Source: Gibbula magus (taxonomy: Eukaryota; Mollusca; Gastropoda; Trochida; Trochidae). Taken from it: a DNA stretch of 64,000 nucleotides. Under the pieces are notes generated by a model. It had not been told where the DNA came from and made no database searches. It saw only the letters and a list, made by a program, of their open reading frames with translations. A program made the translations under genes and the position numbers. The stretch lies in assembly GCA_936450465.1 (NCBI GenBank), contig OW388296.1:31411638-31475637 (forward strand), written 5' to 3'. Each line of letters starts with the position of its first letter. Position 1 is the stretch's first letter. Of this stretch, positions 24,521 to 36,420 are shown in pieces.

Positions 24521-24934
24521 TATCCAATCAGAGCACTCGTAACAAAATATATCCCATTTTTACCGTTCTATACTAAATAGCAATTAATGGATAGAGTGAA
24601 CTAGTTAAACTAACCTGCTGTCCTTATTGCACATGTTGCCAAGTTACATTGACGTTGTACGAGCCCATAGTTTATGTGTTGGGGTTCATGTTGACTCGGA
24701 AGGCAAGTATCATTTCAATATCTAATGTTGTTAATTCATTTCTGTTTTGAATTAACTTTATGATTTGATATCCCATGCGACTTAGTAAATAATGCACCGA
24801 GATAATGTTTTATGCGCATTATTGACTCACTGCTGTGTACATTGCTGTAATCTGCTTTGTAAGACACCTTGCTGATGAATATTAACCACAAATTAGAGTA
24901 AGATTTATGTTGCAAACAGATTTTCATTTTGCTA

Positions 24935-25074
24935 CCTAGAGGTAGTTCACACAGGACAAAAAGTTTTGGAATTCGCTTGCCGGATTCTACAGGATCCGCC
25001 ATTTTTGGGGAGAATCCGGAAGGATCCAGCAAGCGGATTCCAACACTGTTTGTCCTGTGTGAACTACCTCTAGG
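24935..25074. mobile_element. palindromic MITE
   Basis: Ends CCTAGAGGTAGTTCACACAG and the complement CTGTGTGAACTACCTCTAGG. Long arms include CGGATTC-type text around a short centre. Non-coding. Open frames on both strands across it are a by-product of the symmetry. Confidence 0.75.
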
Positions 25075-27343
25075 GTGCACTTACAAAAACACCTGGGATA
25101 TTCAGGTATAATTTTAACCAAACACAAAGAACACAACTATCACGGTTTCCATAAAGAACAAGGTCCCATTTGCACCTCTGGCCAGATATCATGGTTTTCC
25201 ACCTTGAAACTGTTCACATCACTCTGGGCATCTTCTCTAAAGTTTGTTCTAAGCAAATTTTCAAACCTCCAACTCCTTGAAAATCAACTGATATTAGTTA
25301 AACGAGAATGTTTCCCCATGAAAATGCAAGCTGATTTACGTGTATAAGTCAATTTGTTGTGACTGGGAAGCTTCTGCTCATTCAGCAATGATGATGTCAA
25401 TATTTCATCCATGATTCAAATAAAGTGTTCAGTAGATTATTAGGTCTTCAACAGACCTCTTTAATAATTGTGATAATGCTTTATCACTTTTCAGAAGTAA
25501 GTAATTATTTCATAATCACCACGATTACAGGCACCGTCTGTCACTGAATGTAATTTACATTTTATGCCAATCACTAGGTTGAGTATTAGTCTTGTAATGT
25601 AAATACATCATATCAAAGCTATGAAAAACAATACACGAGGCCAATTAGTATAAACTGTTTCAGGTCAGATGATGATGTGATCTTCAACCAACGTCAGTAT
25701 CGCTACCAGTTATCACATTGTATTTGGAGTATTGTACAGAAGGGTATTAGAAATAATTAACAATTGTATTCAAATTGGAGTATCTATCATAGGTGAAAAT
25801 GGATGAAAACAAAAACACAGATAGGCCAGCTGCTTCATCATATCTTTTAAAAGTAAAATAGCATATGTCCAACAATTTTCATTACTCCTGTTTTCTGGTT
25901 CAAGTTTTAAATGCTGGTATTGATCATGCTATTGCTTAATCTCCCGCATTAGTCTACGAATCAATGTTTACTCATCTCAATCACTTATAATTCACATGTC
26001 CATCAATTTTGCAATAAGGGGGTCATTCTTAACAAATATCAGAGCATGTTGCTCATGTCTCACAATTAAATGAGTTGTTTTATGTATAATCGTCTCCGAA
26101 ATGCTTTTCTGAGTTGATAATAATTTAGATAAATCATACTTGAATCATTGTCAATCTCAATCTCAATCAAATGACATGACAATGGACATCAATTTGGGTG
26201 TCCTTATCAACAAATCTTGGTGTATGTTGTTCATGTCTAACAATTAAAAGAGTTGTTTTTATTATCATCTGAGCAGCAACATGTCTCGGGGAAAGTTTGT
26301 CCTGGTTAATAATGATAAGTTATAAGTTGGCGAATAAATCACATTCAATACTTTGATGTTGCCTGTGTAACTTTAAGTCTGTTTTCCACGACAGCCAAGT
26401 GATAATGGCCAAGATATTTTCCATTACCTTTGGTAAAATTCTCACAAATTGCTTCCGAAATTTCTTGTTGGAATGACTCAAACAAAAACAATCCAACATT
26501 GATAGATTCACTTTCTGGTACATCTAGTATTTGAGCCCGAATATGATCTTCTAGATCATAGGGGTCTTCTCAATAGAAGGATATTTCACACACCTGACCA
26601 ACTGGACTCCAGTAACGAATACCAATACTTATGGTTGATACAGCTTTAATCCTCATTTCGTTCTTTTCGAGTGTCTGCTGCTTTGAGACCTTAACATACA
26701 CTGATGTGTTGTCGTTAATGATGTGTCGGATATTCTTCTTTTCCAGTACTAGAGCAATGTAATGCACGTGTATGATTCCTCGAGGAAACAGCTTTTTACA
26801 GAGAGTGCTGGAATCAAAGATTACTTCAAGTTGTGTTTTGTTGAGACGTATCATGTTTGACAGGTTGTAGCTTGTGCTTGGATGTGGTATCATGAACTCA
26901 TAAATTTTCTGAATGAAAAGAAATAGAAAAGAAAAAGAAAAATCACATGATAATGCTAGAATTGATCGTTGTCATGCTTTACATATAGGCATTTCAACAA
27001 AAAACGATCACTTTGAAAGCAAAAGCATATTCCGATTGTGATGTTAAAGGAGAATATTTGTAAAAATTTATATTCTGTTATAGTAAAATATACTTTAAAA
27101 AACATATTCCCCCGAAAATAATATGGAAAGCCGTGTTTAATTACTAATTACGCGATATAACAACCGCGCCTACTGTTGCCTGTGCGCGTATGCATATTTG
27201 CCGGTAGCCTTCGGCAGGTTTAGGCTGTGACGTCAGAGATGCTCTACGGCCCGCTTTGGGTCCTTAGCGCAGTGAAAGGGAAGGCATTAGAGTAGATGAA
27301 GAATCGGTTGAATACGTAGAATTCGGGTAGTTTCGGACTTGAT

Positions 27344-27536
27344 ATGGTATATTGTGCAGCGTTGGTGTGCAGTAATTCATCAAAGTCTGGACCGAAGTTT
27401 ACATATTTTTAATGTTCAAGTGAAAAGACGGATGCAGCGCGGCGAAAGGTTTGGATAGTGTCAAAGAGGAAAGAAGGACCGAAAACCGTCGGAATCTGTC
27501 TCACTATGTTCGGAGCATTTTGATCCGTTATATTAA
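27344..27536 (+). pseudogene. THAP-domain relic
   Basis: Begins MVYCAALVCSNSSKSGPKF, matching the start of THAP domains (Cys-x4-Cys here). After a stop and frame changes it ends with RKPSESVSLCSEHFDPLY, the C-terminal Cys-x2-His-Phe part. Between them WIVSKRK in another frame fits the conserved Trp region. The domain binds DNA through one zinc in both transposases and host proteins. Context inside a TTAA element points to a former transposase N-terminus. Confidence 0.7.
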
Positions 27537-27630
27537 AACAGTTTTATAAATAAGTGATTGTTAGTCTTAGAGTACTCGTAATTAACAGTCCTTTATAAGG
27601 ATATAACTTATAATGCCTTCTTATGGGATG

Positions 27631-27873
27631 CATTTCCGTGAGCATCGTGTTTTAGATTTTTTAAAGGCTATACAACTTATTGACAAATTGTAAATTTTAA
27701 CTTTTCATTATCAGCTTTTATTCAACTTGTGATAATATGCTGATGTTTTTGCGGCCATCATGCCGTGTTCTGTTTTTCAATTGCAATTTCCTTTTTTAAA
27801 TTAGGCAAATAAATTAAATATCTCGCCGCTGCAATACTGTCGGAGCGGCGTTAGACAATAACTCACTCACTCA
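27631..27873 (+). mobile_element. retroposon with SINE-type 3' end
   Basis: A 243-bp insert bounded by an 11-bp duplication CTTATGGGATG (27620-27630 and 27874-27884). The 3' part reads CTGCAATACTGTCGGAGCGG and ends with ACTCACTCACTCA, the same tail as at 57404-57461. The 5' part is AT-rich with no clear tRNA-like head. Confidence 0.78.
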
Positions 27874-27887
27874 CTTATGGGATGTGT

Positions 27888-27970
27888 CATCCTCGGTTAC
27901 CCATAGTTTTATATATGCTCCTGCGGAGAGTTACGGAGCATATACATAACCCTGGGTACCACCGAGGATG
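27888..27970. mobile_element. Mutator-type palindromic MITE, copy 2
   Basis: An 83-bp internally deleted copy with ends CATCCTCGGTTACCC and the complement, arms joined by TGCTCCTGCGGAGAG. A 9-bp duplication GGGATGTGT flanks it (27879-27887 and 27971-27979). The left duplication overlaps the retroposon's target duplication, so it landed at the edge of that insert. Confidence 0.82.
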
Positions 27971-28056
27971 GGGATGTGTAGGCCTTAAAACTTAGTACAC
28001 AGTTGTATAATTATTTGTCATTGGCTAATAACTGTATTAGATTTATTTCAATTTAA

Positions 28057-28410
28057 AGGCGCTGTAGCACGTTTTTTCGCTCAAATAAGTCGATGAAATG
28101 TATTTGAAAAATAATGTCAACAATAGTAAAACACCCTTCTCTCTTCGGAAAATCAAGTTACAAATGAGTGTACATAGTTCCGTAAAGCCATGGTGATCGT
28201 TTTTGTCATTCGAAATAATAAAATGTGTTCACAATAAAATGGCCGCCATGCAATTTTGGCTTTATACGTAACACTGTTATTACCACTACGGATAACAGGT
28301 TTGTGTAATAAGATGTTTTACCCTCTAAAGTAAATATAAATGACATAAACTATCATTATAAATAAGAAATTTGAAAAAATAAAATTTGCAAAAAACGTGC
28401 TACAGCGCCT
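28057..28410 (+). mobile_element. TTAA MITE family 1, copy 2
   Basis: 354 bp between TTAA at 28053-28056 and 28411-28414, with ends AGGCGCTGTAGCACG and CGTGCTACAGCGCCT. Both ends carry the same change from the family form, so the terminal repeats stay complementary. Nested in the 2.97-kb element. Confidence 0.87.
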
Positions 28411-31166
28411 TTAATATGGCCAACGTGGCAGCTCAAATGGCATTGTCAGACACACACACAATATTTCCTGGTTATAAATCATTTGAAAACTATAGTGATA
28501 TTCAACGCTAAAATGATATCTGTCGCCTATATTACACCCCCACCACCACCACTAACTAAATTCTAAATCTTGCCCCAACTTTTGAACCCTTCCTACGTCT
28601 ATGTTGGATCCTGTTGTTTTTTTAATATATTTACTAAAAATGCATTTCCACTGATTGTATATGTTCACAATATCATAACAAATGAGTATTGCAAAAATAA
28701 TAAGTTTCAGTGTTCAATCCTTGTGGGTGCTTGGTTTGTGTACTTGTGATAGGAGAACACGTAACTGTCTAGCAACTCAAGTTCAAATTATTACTTGAGT
28801 AAATATATTAGAGAACTTTAGAAATTCTTAATATTGTTTTTCAAATTCTCTTTATAGGATAATCTCCTTCTTGCACGCGATGAACTTCGAAATCTATCTG
28901 ACTTTTCGATTTTCATTATAATTAGGGCGACAAAGTCAAACCAATGTTGTCAGATTTAAATTAATGTCATTTATTTAGTTTACATATTAATTGACATATT
29001 TTAGAAATTCTCTATTCATATATTAAAAGAGTTGGAATCCAATTTTCTTAGGCAGAAATTAAACACGCATGAACGCATAGTAAATTTACTTTTACTAACA
29101 TTTGTATATTACTACCATAAGCAATATTGCATATGTGCACTGCAAAGTTCGCCGTATAAACAGGGCTTTACACTACGTTATTACAGGCTTCTAATATCGC
29201 GAGTTCCTTATTATCGTGTTAGTCCGGTTTTCGTGACTACCAAATCTCTCACATAGCTATGTATAGATCTTAATGTCTATCTTACTTGATTACGATTGAA
29301 CAGTGGTTTGTACGTTAGATCTAAATAATAATAATATTTAATATCAATACGTTTTTAAAGCAAACATGATTTGAATAATCGAGAATCAAGATGGTTCATT
29401 TTGTCCTATGCAACTGGTTACTTCAGCGGTACAGTATATATACGAATAAAGCAGTATAATTTGTAGTAACGTATTTTAATTAACTACATATAAGTTGTTG
29501 ACACCCATGTTATCTACATGTAGACAATAACTATTTAATGTACGGCATAATCCACTTAATGTGAAATTGTAACGTTAGAGTTTGCCAGTCCCTACGTACG
29601 AATCTGTATTTCCAACTCTCTCAGTGTTAACTTCTGAAAGCTCATCCTCACTTGATTCCTGGTGTTCAACTCAATGTTGATTCACAATAGGTTCATACTG
29701 ATAAGGACGGATGTTATTTATGTCAGATGGTTGAAAATCAACGCAGCCATCGCTATCCGAGAAAGACATAACAACACTACGAACGTAGAAAATACACTGG
29801 CTCAGCGGGCGGGAGAGCATCTTTGACATCATATCACGTGACTGCTGCCAGCCTGATTAACTCTGATTAACTGATTTCCGGAAAACGACTCGCACCGAAA
29901 ACGTATCTTCAACGTTTCTACATAAAATGTCGCCTTTTAATATTTTTTTTGACACACTTTGTCTTAAACAATACTGTTAAACATGTTAAAACAAAGTTTT
30001 TCTCTAATATTCTCCTTTAAAGAACTTTATGCTTATCAGATGTGAATGACCACAACAATGTAATGAACTATCATGTGACTCACCAGCGTGTGCAGGTGTT
30101 TCTTGTTTGGATCTTCCAGAACATCTGCCCATTTGATAACATCACTGGATCTCGCAGACCACAGATATTGTATATTGGCGTTGTTTGCTATGTCTTCTCG
30201 CGAACGGTCACCCATGGCGTTACTGTAACCTCTCCCCTGGTGTGATGGTATTACACGCCCTGCCCTTGCCTGAATCACTCTGCCATCATCGTGTATCAAG
30301 GCACACTGGTATCCAGTCTGCAAAGGGTAAAGAATCAAGAACATGTGAACAAACACTCTTATCTGTTTAAAGCTGTATGGTCCTCAGGAAAAGCTGGTAT
30401 CATTTTTGGAAGAGAGATCGCATCACTGCAATGGCTTTACATTTCTGTGAAAACATAGGTTCAAACTTTGCACTCATGTTTATACACTGAGTTACAATGT
30501 AGATTTGCGACTGAAACGTACTGCATGCGACAGCCGAATTCTACCTGTTAACTTCTAAGTAAACATTTTACTATAATTACAAAAAAGATTTTGTTACACT
30601 AATTTCCGTGTTTCTGATTGAAACCTGCTGACATTTCTCGATGAATGCAGATAAAATGTGCAACCATAACTCGTGCATTCATACCTTGTGACGTGACAAT
30701 CCATTCGCACAAACGGTCGTGACAGTCGGTTCATACAACTGAGCGAAACATGTTTATGGAAAATACGTCATATCGTCTTCACATCTACGTTGATAACTGA
30801 AATATATACAATTCTTTCCGAATGAGACAATTAACTTCACCGGGAACACTTCATTATAATAGATACAAGTTCTCAAGCTTGTTTGCTCACATCACTTCTC
30901 TAACAGTAGCCATGTTTGAACGTTGCGTAATATGCTAATGAGGGTTAATCCAAAAATGAGGAATCTAGTTAAAACGAACTCTGATTGTATGCATGTGAAT
31001 GCTGGGGAAAAAGAAATGAAATCTTCTAGCGTTTTAGATCAAGGATTCCTTAATTTTAATTCAACAATGTATTATTGCATGTAACAAGCTGCTGCCTTCC
31101 GTGATAAATGTCAAATATATTAGATTTGAGTAAATATGTAAAGAAAAACGTGTTGATTTTGTAATT

Positions 31167-31286
31167 ATAAGGATTGTTTGACATGTCTATCGAGGTATAA
31201 CAGCAACAAATTTAGTATACGCGATGTTATACAATTTGTTGCTGTTATACTTCGATAGGGGCACAAAACATGTCAAACAGTCCTTA
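31167..31286. repeat. foldback element in intron 1 of pseudogene D
   Basis: Arms AAGGATTGTTTGACATG and CATGTCAAACAGTCCTT, with inner arms TATAACAGCAACAAATT and AATTTGTTGCTGTTATA. About 120 bp, non-coding. Confidence 0.7.
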
Positions 31287-31859
31287 AGTCGTATTAGATT
31301 ACTTACTAACAAGTTTTATGAAAGGTTAATCTTCAGCAAAGAACATCGTTTTTCTCCCTTAATTTATCACACTTCAAAGTCAAAGCTATGGTGCAGCTCT
31401 GTCCTGCCGATTGGCAAATTTCCTGCGTTAGGATTCTTGTTCAATATGTATTTATTGAAATTTCTTAGTTCATTGCTCGTGGAACGTACTATAGACACTA
31501 TATCAAAACAATGCTGCTTGAAAACTTGGCTTCTCAAAACAGAACAACCAACAATGTGTGTTATAAAACCGTGTTACCTTGTTTGTAAATACATCTTTTT
31601 GTATACATAAAAAACTTACAATCTTTCCATCTACTTCACACACATAAGAGATGTAATCAGGATCGTTGATGAAATCATGATAGAAGTAGGGGAGATAATC
31701 CCATCCATCGTATACAGTCCCAATGTCGAGCACGGCTTTGAAATCCTGTGGCTTGTCTTACAACGCAGGAAGACAATCTGTGATGAAAAGGATATCTGCG
31801 GTAAACAATGATATCACAATGCCGTAAAAGTATTTAACATAATACATAGATTGTCGTAA

Positions 31860-32950
31860 AACTTCCTGAACCAGCAGGTTGGTTGGGTTTGTGATCTGCT
31901 GAGGTCACTCTGTTCATACGAGGTCATATACATGTCAGAAAGGATAAGAGACGTTATCGCCTCAGATGGAGGTGATTGGAGTTAGAAATGAGCTTAATGA
32001 TGTAGTCAGTGTTAAAGAGCCATCAAGGATGTTGATGAACATATCGGAAAATTGCCCAAAATCTGTCTCCGTGAAATATATACACTTAATTTTTCACCGA
32101 TTTTTCCGACCCAAAATAAGCCGAGAAATTGCACAAATTAGTAAAGGTGTTTTCCAGTCTAAATTTAGATCAAGTCTATTATTTTCAAGCGCAATGCAAG
32201 GGTCTAGCTCACACACTGTATACATAGACACGAGAGAAAAACAAAGTTTATGAGCAATGGAAACAAACCGAAATATATAAATATTGGCCATTATTTATCT
32301 ACCACTTCATTCAATTATGTATTTTCTACAGATATTAATAATTTGTATAAACAACTAGGTATTATGTTTGAATTTTTTGAATCAATGAAAATATATTTGT
32401 CATAATTTGGTCTTATCTCAATAAAAAGTACATTAAAGAGGCTATAATTGGTATATTCTCAGGACATTTAGAAATATTGTTTACAAAGATGTCATCACAT
32501 TCAGTAATGTATGACAAGGGTAGCCTAACTTGCAAGAGAAGCATGTGCACCACGTGCATCACGTGCATCACGTACGTTGCTATGGCGACATCGCTTAAAG
32601 ACGAGACTTCACGCTTCGGTTTTATGCAATCAAAGGAATTCTGTTTATATGAAATCAGATACCATTAGCGCGCGCTAGTCGAAGGGGGTACATCTCTTTG
32701 AAACAAAATTTCATTATATTGTCGTGATATGAAAAATATTTATCACATGTCATGTTGTAGATAAAAGATTTCTCTAGCGATTGACGTTATAAATTTATGT
32801 TCAACAAATAATTTTATATTTGAAACACTTTAAGGTTAGTGTCCAGGGGTTGTTAATGACAGAACCCTGGCAGAAGATGTGCAGGGTTTAATCAATGGGA
32901 ACTCTGGTAAACAGATAAACAGCATCATAACTTACTATTTGTCCTGGATT
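31860..32950 (-). mobile_element. split Penelope-like remnant (duplicate copy)
   Basis: 31862-32030 and about 32835-32950 resemble 18730-18930 and 18938-19060 respectively, for example CTTCCTGAACCAGCA and AGGGTTT(A/C)ATCAATGGGAAC. About 800 bp of unrelated sequence separates them. Too decayed to translate. Confidence 0.5.
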
Positions 32951-32999
32951 GGTGAGGCCTAGCGATTTTTACCCAGGAGCATCTTAACTTTCCTTTCCT

Positions 33000-34550
33000 T
33001 TCAGGTAAATACCCCAAATTTAGAGGCTGAAGCCATATATTCATCTCAAAATCCCCAAAAGGTAAACATTATAAATACATACCAAAGGGTAACTCAATCT
33101 ATTGAAACAGATGAGCTCCATGTCTTACAAATTTAGAAACATGTCACACAGTCATTCTGGGCGACTTTAATTCCCACCAAGCAAAACGCTATATTTCACA
33201 CATTCCACACACAAAACAACTCAAACCAATTACAACACTCGTAAACCAAACAACGCTTGGAAAAGTTCTGCTATGAGCTTAATTTGAAAAAGCAATTACA
33301 ATGAAACCCTGGAACGAACTCATGGCGACATACATAGAAGCAAAATCCCTAAAATATTACAACACACAAAAGTGAAAACCAAAAAGAAATGCCATTGAAC
33401 CATACAGCAACAAAAACAACTGACCGGCATTCTTAAAGCAAGAAACAAACTCAAAACACCAACATGCGTTAGCATTTACTCTCTTTTCCCATCTCACTCC
33501 GCATGGGAAACCTTATCAAAAAGGAAAACCTAAACAACATCATACTACCATCTAAATGCACCACGCAACACCACCATCCATCAACCTACATCTCACAAAA
33601 CTCATTAACAAGTAAATTCACTACATGCCAGAACACAACCCTACAATACATACAGGACAACTGGCACAACTGTGCCGCGTTCAAGAGAGGTTTCAAAATA
33701 AACCTCTCTTGAACGCGATTGCTCATTGAAGCACTACGTAGCAAGGCGAGCAAACTTCGAGGAATTTGCACTGTGTCATTCAAGAGAGAAGAAGCGCTCA
33801 TTGAGCGCTACATTGAGCGATCAATGAGCGCTACGAAGCGCTTCATTTTGTTGAACCGCCAGCCGGACGCCGACGGATCGACAGACAAGCAATACAAACT
33901 TTGGGGTTCACCTGCACCAACCCCTGCAAGCCTCAAAGGCACACCGGCCACGTAATAACCAATCCATATTTATGGAGGGACTCATGGCCACCCTGGTAGC
34001 AATTCAACATCCCTTCATACAAAAACACAACACAATAGTTATACTTATATGGGCTTGAGACACTCAAACACAGATCCCCACAACCGGACATGCATCATAT
34101 CACAAATTCTCTGCATTATACACTCCGTAAAACTTCTCTGGGTACCAGCAACGTCGGCGTCTTCGACAACAAAAGGACCGACCAAGCATCTGAAAAGCCA
34201 CTAAATGCAATAATAAACACTACCCATCTTTCACTCTAATCAAGAGGCCAAAAGTCTCGCTAAAATATATAAATACCATTCGACTACTATAATACACGGA
34301 ATCCAAAATATTCCTCAACACAAAAACTTCACTATCAAAACTACTTTTAGAATTCAAAACATACCACAAAAACAAAAACATAGATAAGCAATCACTTAAG
34401 TACAAAGAGGATACACAAAACTCAACACTCACCTACTCGCACAATGTACCCACTACAAAACACAACGCACACAACCACACAACACTCCGACAATAAAACA
34501 TAAACTACTCGACCCCAGAAACAATTCTACAATGTTAAACGCACTAGGCG
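33000..34550 (+). mobile_element. decayed LINE relic with endonuclease and RNase H traces
   Basis: Broken translations suggest the end of an endonuclease (an ILGDFNSHQA-like block near 33150 across frames), a post-endonuclease basic segment (RKKCHWTIQQQKQ near 33385) and an RNase H region (LMATLVAIQHPFIQKH at about 33980, LLWVPATS-like near 34135). An RNase H domain would place it among I/Nimb-type LINEs. The plus strand is strikingly rich in A and C and poor in G. The repeat at 33676-33860 interrupts it. Low sequence conservation makes this tentative. Confidence 0.45.
33676..33860 (+). repeat. dispersed repeat shared with 4140-4330
   Basis: Starts with a near-perfect hairpin, GCGTTCAAGAGAGGTTT / AAACCTCTCTTGAACGC. 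It continues GATTGCTCATTGAAGCACTA and GAGCGCTACATTGAGCG repeats. It resembles 4140-4330 read in reverse. Class unknown. Confidence 0.6.
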
Positions 34551-35207
34551 CTTACATTAAAAATTCGGGGTCTTCTGGTCCGTATCTATCAAACCCACAA
34601 TCCAAAACAAAAACCTTAAAAAACAGCCATTTCCTTCTCCTCCTCTTAACTTAACATAATTAATTCTACATTTCAAAATCGTTCCTCCCCTACAATTTCG
34701 GATTGGCCTAAAAATATCCAACCTTATCAACATTTTGGCACTGTGCGGAACCCAAGTGAGAGATCAACTCCGCTGGAAGCCCAAGTAAAATCTCCAAATA
34801 ACGCAACGTAACGTTACATCTAAGGAATTACATAAAGAAGTTGATCATCCATATATCGATAATTGTCTTCTTTATAACACCATGTCTCTCAAACCGTTCA
34901 GGACTCACTATTTCAAATAGTTTCGACGTTTCAAATGGTGATTATTGCTTTTCTTTAACAGATCTCATGAGGATGTAAAACTGATTTTATGTCTTCCAAT
35001 CTCATTGTAAACATATTCTCATATTTATGTAAATTACACAGCTTCCTGGTTGAACTTAAATAGTTTGACGATGTTATCGAGTATTCACACTGTTCATAAA
35101 GAATGTACATATGTACATATATACATGTACATATTGGTTTCTGCAATAGCAAGTTTATTGTTAATCCTCGCTGAAATCCAATATGAGTATTAGGTGTTGT
35201 TTCCCTT
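34551..35207. other. no gene seen
   Basis: The first part continues the A/C-rich composition of the LINE relic. The rest holds a short TATGTACATATATACATGTACATA palindrome-like tract near 35105 and nothing coding. Confidence 0.35.
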
Positions 35208-35717
35208 AGGCGGCGGTCACAACCCGCCGTACTTGCAAGTACGTGCTGTCTACGGGAAAAAACGTGGGTAAAATAGTGGCAGCCGTACGTTGTAAGTACC
35301 GACACCGTACGGATTTGGGAGCACGCAGACACGCCGTAGCGGTTTTAGTGCATGCAGAACTTTCGCTGCGTGCGAGCTGCGTGCGAGCTGCGTATTTTTC
35401 ACAAGTACGACTTCCGTGCTTGCACTCTACGGACACTGTGCGCACAACGCACGGTCTCTGTGCGTATTTTAAGTTTTTCACGTGGACTCATACTCCACGG
35501 ACGACACACTTACAACGCACTTACCACGTGCACAACTTACGATGCACGTAGCAGATCACGGCAAGGCATTTCGTATGGGAAACGCACTTACACCTTGCAT
35601 GCGACGTTCGTTGATTTTGCTACCTCCCTGCGTTTCTCACTTCCTCTCCACGTTTTTCAAAAACGTGGCCTCCCCAAAAAACGTACGGACAAAAAAACGC
35701 ACGGTGGGTTGGGACCG
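35208..35717. mobile_element. inverted-repeat DNA element (GTCACAACCCG family), copy 2
   Basis: The left end GGCGGCGGTCACAACCCGCC and right end GGTGGGTTGGGACCGAGG are imperfect complements. The interior shares TGCATGCAGAACTTTCGCTG with copy 1 at 20846. Segment 19319-19345 of the first duplication unit is uninterrupted at this point, giving an empty site. Confidence 0.75.
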
Positions 35718-36420
35718 AGGTAAAGTGAACTATCAAATGTACTTGTTAGTAAATCGTTGAATAATTGTTTTAATTTAGATTAAAAGTAGATTCCATAATG
35801 CATGTGTTCACTGGATCAAACACGGTTTGAAAAGTGCAAGGTCAACGGGTATAAATGCGGCAACTTGTGAATGACATTTTTACAGCAGTTTTACTTGATT
35901 ATGCAAACCCTTTAAGACAGTGAAATTCCAAAATCTACTTCTTCTATATTTAATCTTTGCAATGGCGGGAATGTTGAACAATTTCCAAATATATAAATAT
36001 ACAATGTATGTACAAATATACAATATCAATTGGTTTTTATTTCTGAATCTAAAGCCATTTTTTCGAGATTATTTCATGTAATGTTTGAGTAAAATAATAC
36101 ATACGTGTATTACCTGTTACAGAGTTCCCACAGGTAGGCTTGTGAAAAGGTAGCGCCGTATGCAGCACTATGACCAGTAACGTTAATGAATATTCATAAA
36201 CATTAATGAGACAGGCATAAATAGTACAACACATTCAGTTGCTGATACAATGAAAACATGTTAATACAGTATATGAACTTATCTCTCATGTTACTATTAC
36301 GCACATGCATGAATGATTGGTTGATGTGTCAAAACATATCATAACATAATATTATTTTTCAGTTTGTAGTAAAATAATACAAGATCAAGTCAATATTTTG
36401 TCAAAGTTCATTGAAACACG

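Larger units (their letters stand above)
27048..30016 (+). mobile_element. 2.97-kb TTAA element with THAP relic (Kolobok-like)
   Basis: Flanked by TTAA (27044-27047 and 30017-30020), with inverted ends AGGAGAATATT / AATATTCTCCT. Pseudogene B lacks it at the same intron position (GATGTTACAG near 16324), which confirms the boundaries. Near the left end is a decayed THAP zinc-binding domain (27344-27536). No other transposase segment is readable. Nested inside are a retroposon (27631-27873), a Mutator-type MITE (27888-27970) and a family 1 TTAA MITE (28057-28410). Known Kolobok elements combine TTAA duplications with a THAP domain, so this is a plausible dead relative. Confidence 0.7.
26345..31776 (-). 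pseudogene. NAT16-like N-acetyltransferase pseudogene D
   Basis: Exon 1 (31620-31776) is 157 nt instead of 162: the start ATG is TTG and a 5-bp deletion near codon 10 shifts the frame. Exon 2 (30084-30317, 234 nt) is intact, with HQGRGYSNAMGDR and good splice sites. Exon 3 (26345-26908, 564 nt) has full length and frame but for one nonsense codon, TGA at 26570-26572, where every paralogue with that region has GGA (Gly of FYGE). Intron 2 is stretched to 3.2 kb by a TTAA element. Three independent lesions make it a dead copy; a selenocysteine reading of the TGA is not supported. Confidence 0.9.

Noticed and set aside
24736..25111. Open frames on both strands around 24.9-25.1 kb
   Set aside because: Both translate the arms of a palindromic MITE and mirror each other.
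26570..26572. TGA as a selenocysteine codon
   Set aside because: Paralogues have Gly, not Cys, at the site, and exon 1 of the same copy is also broken.
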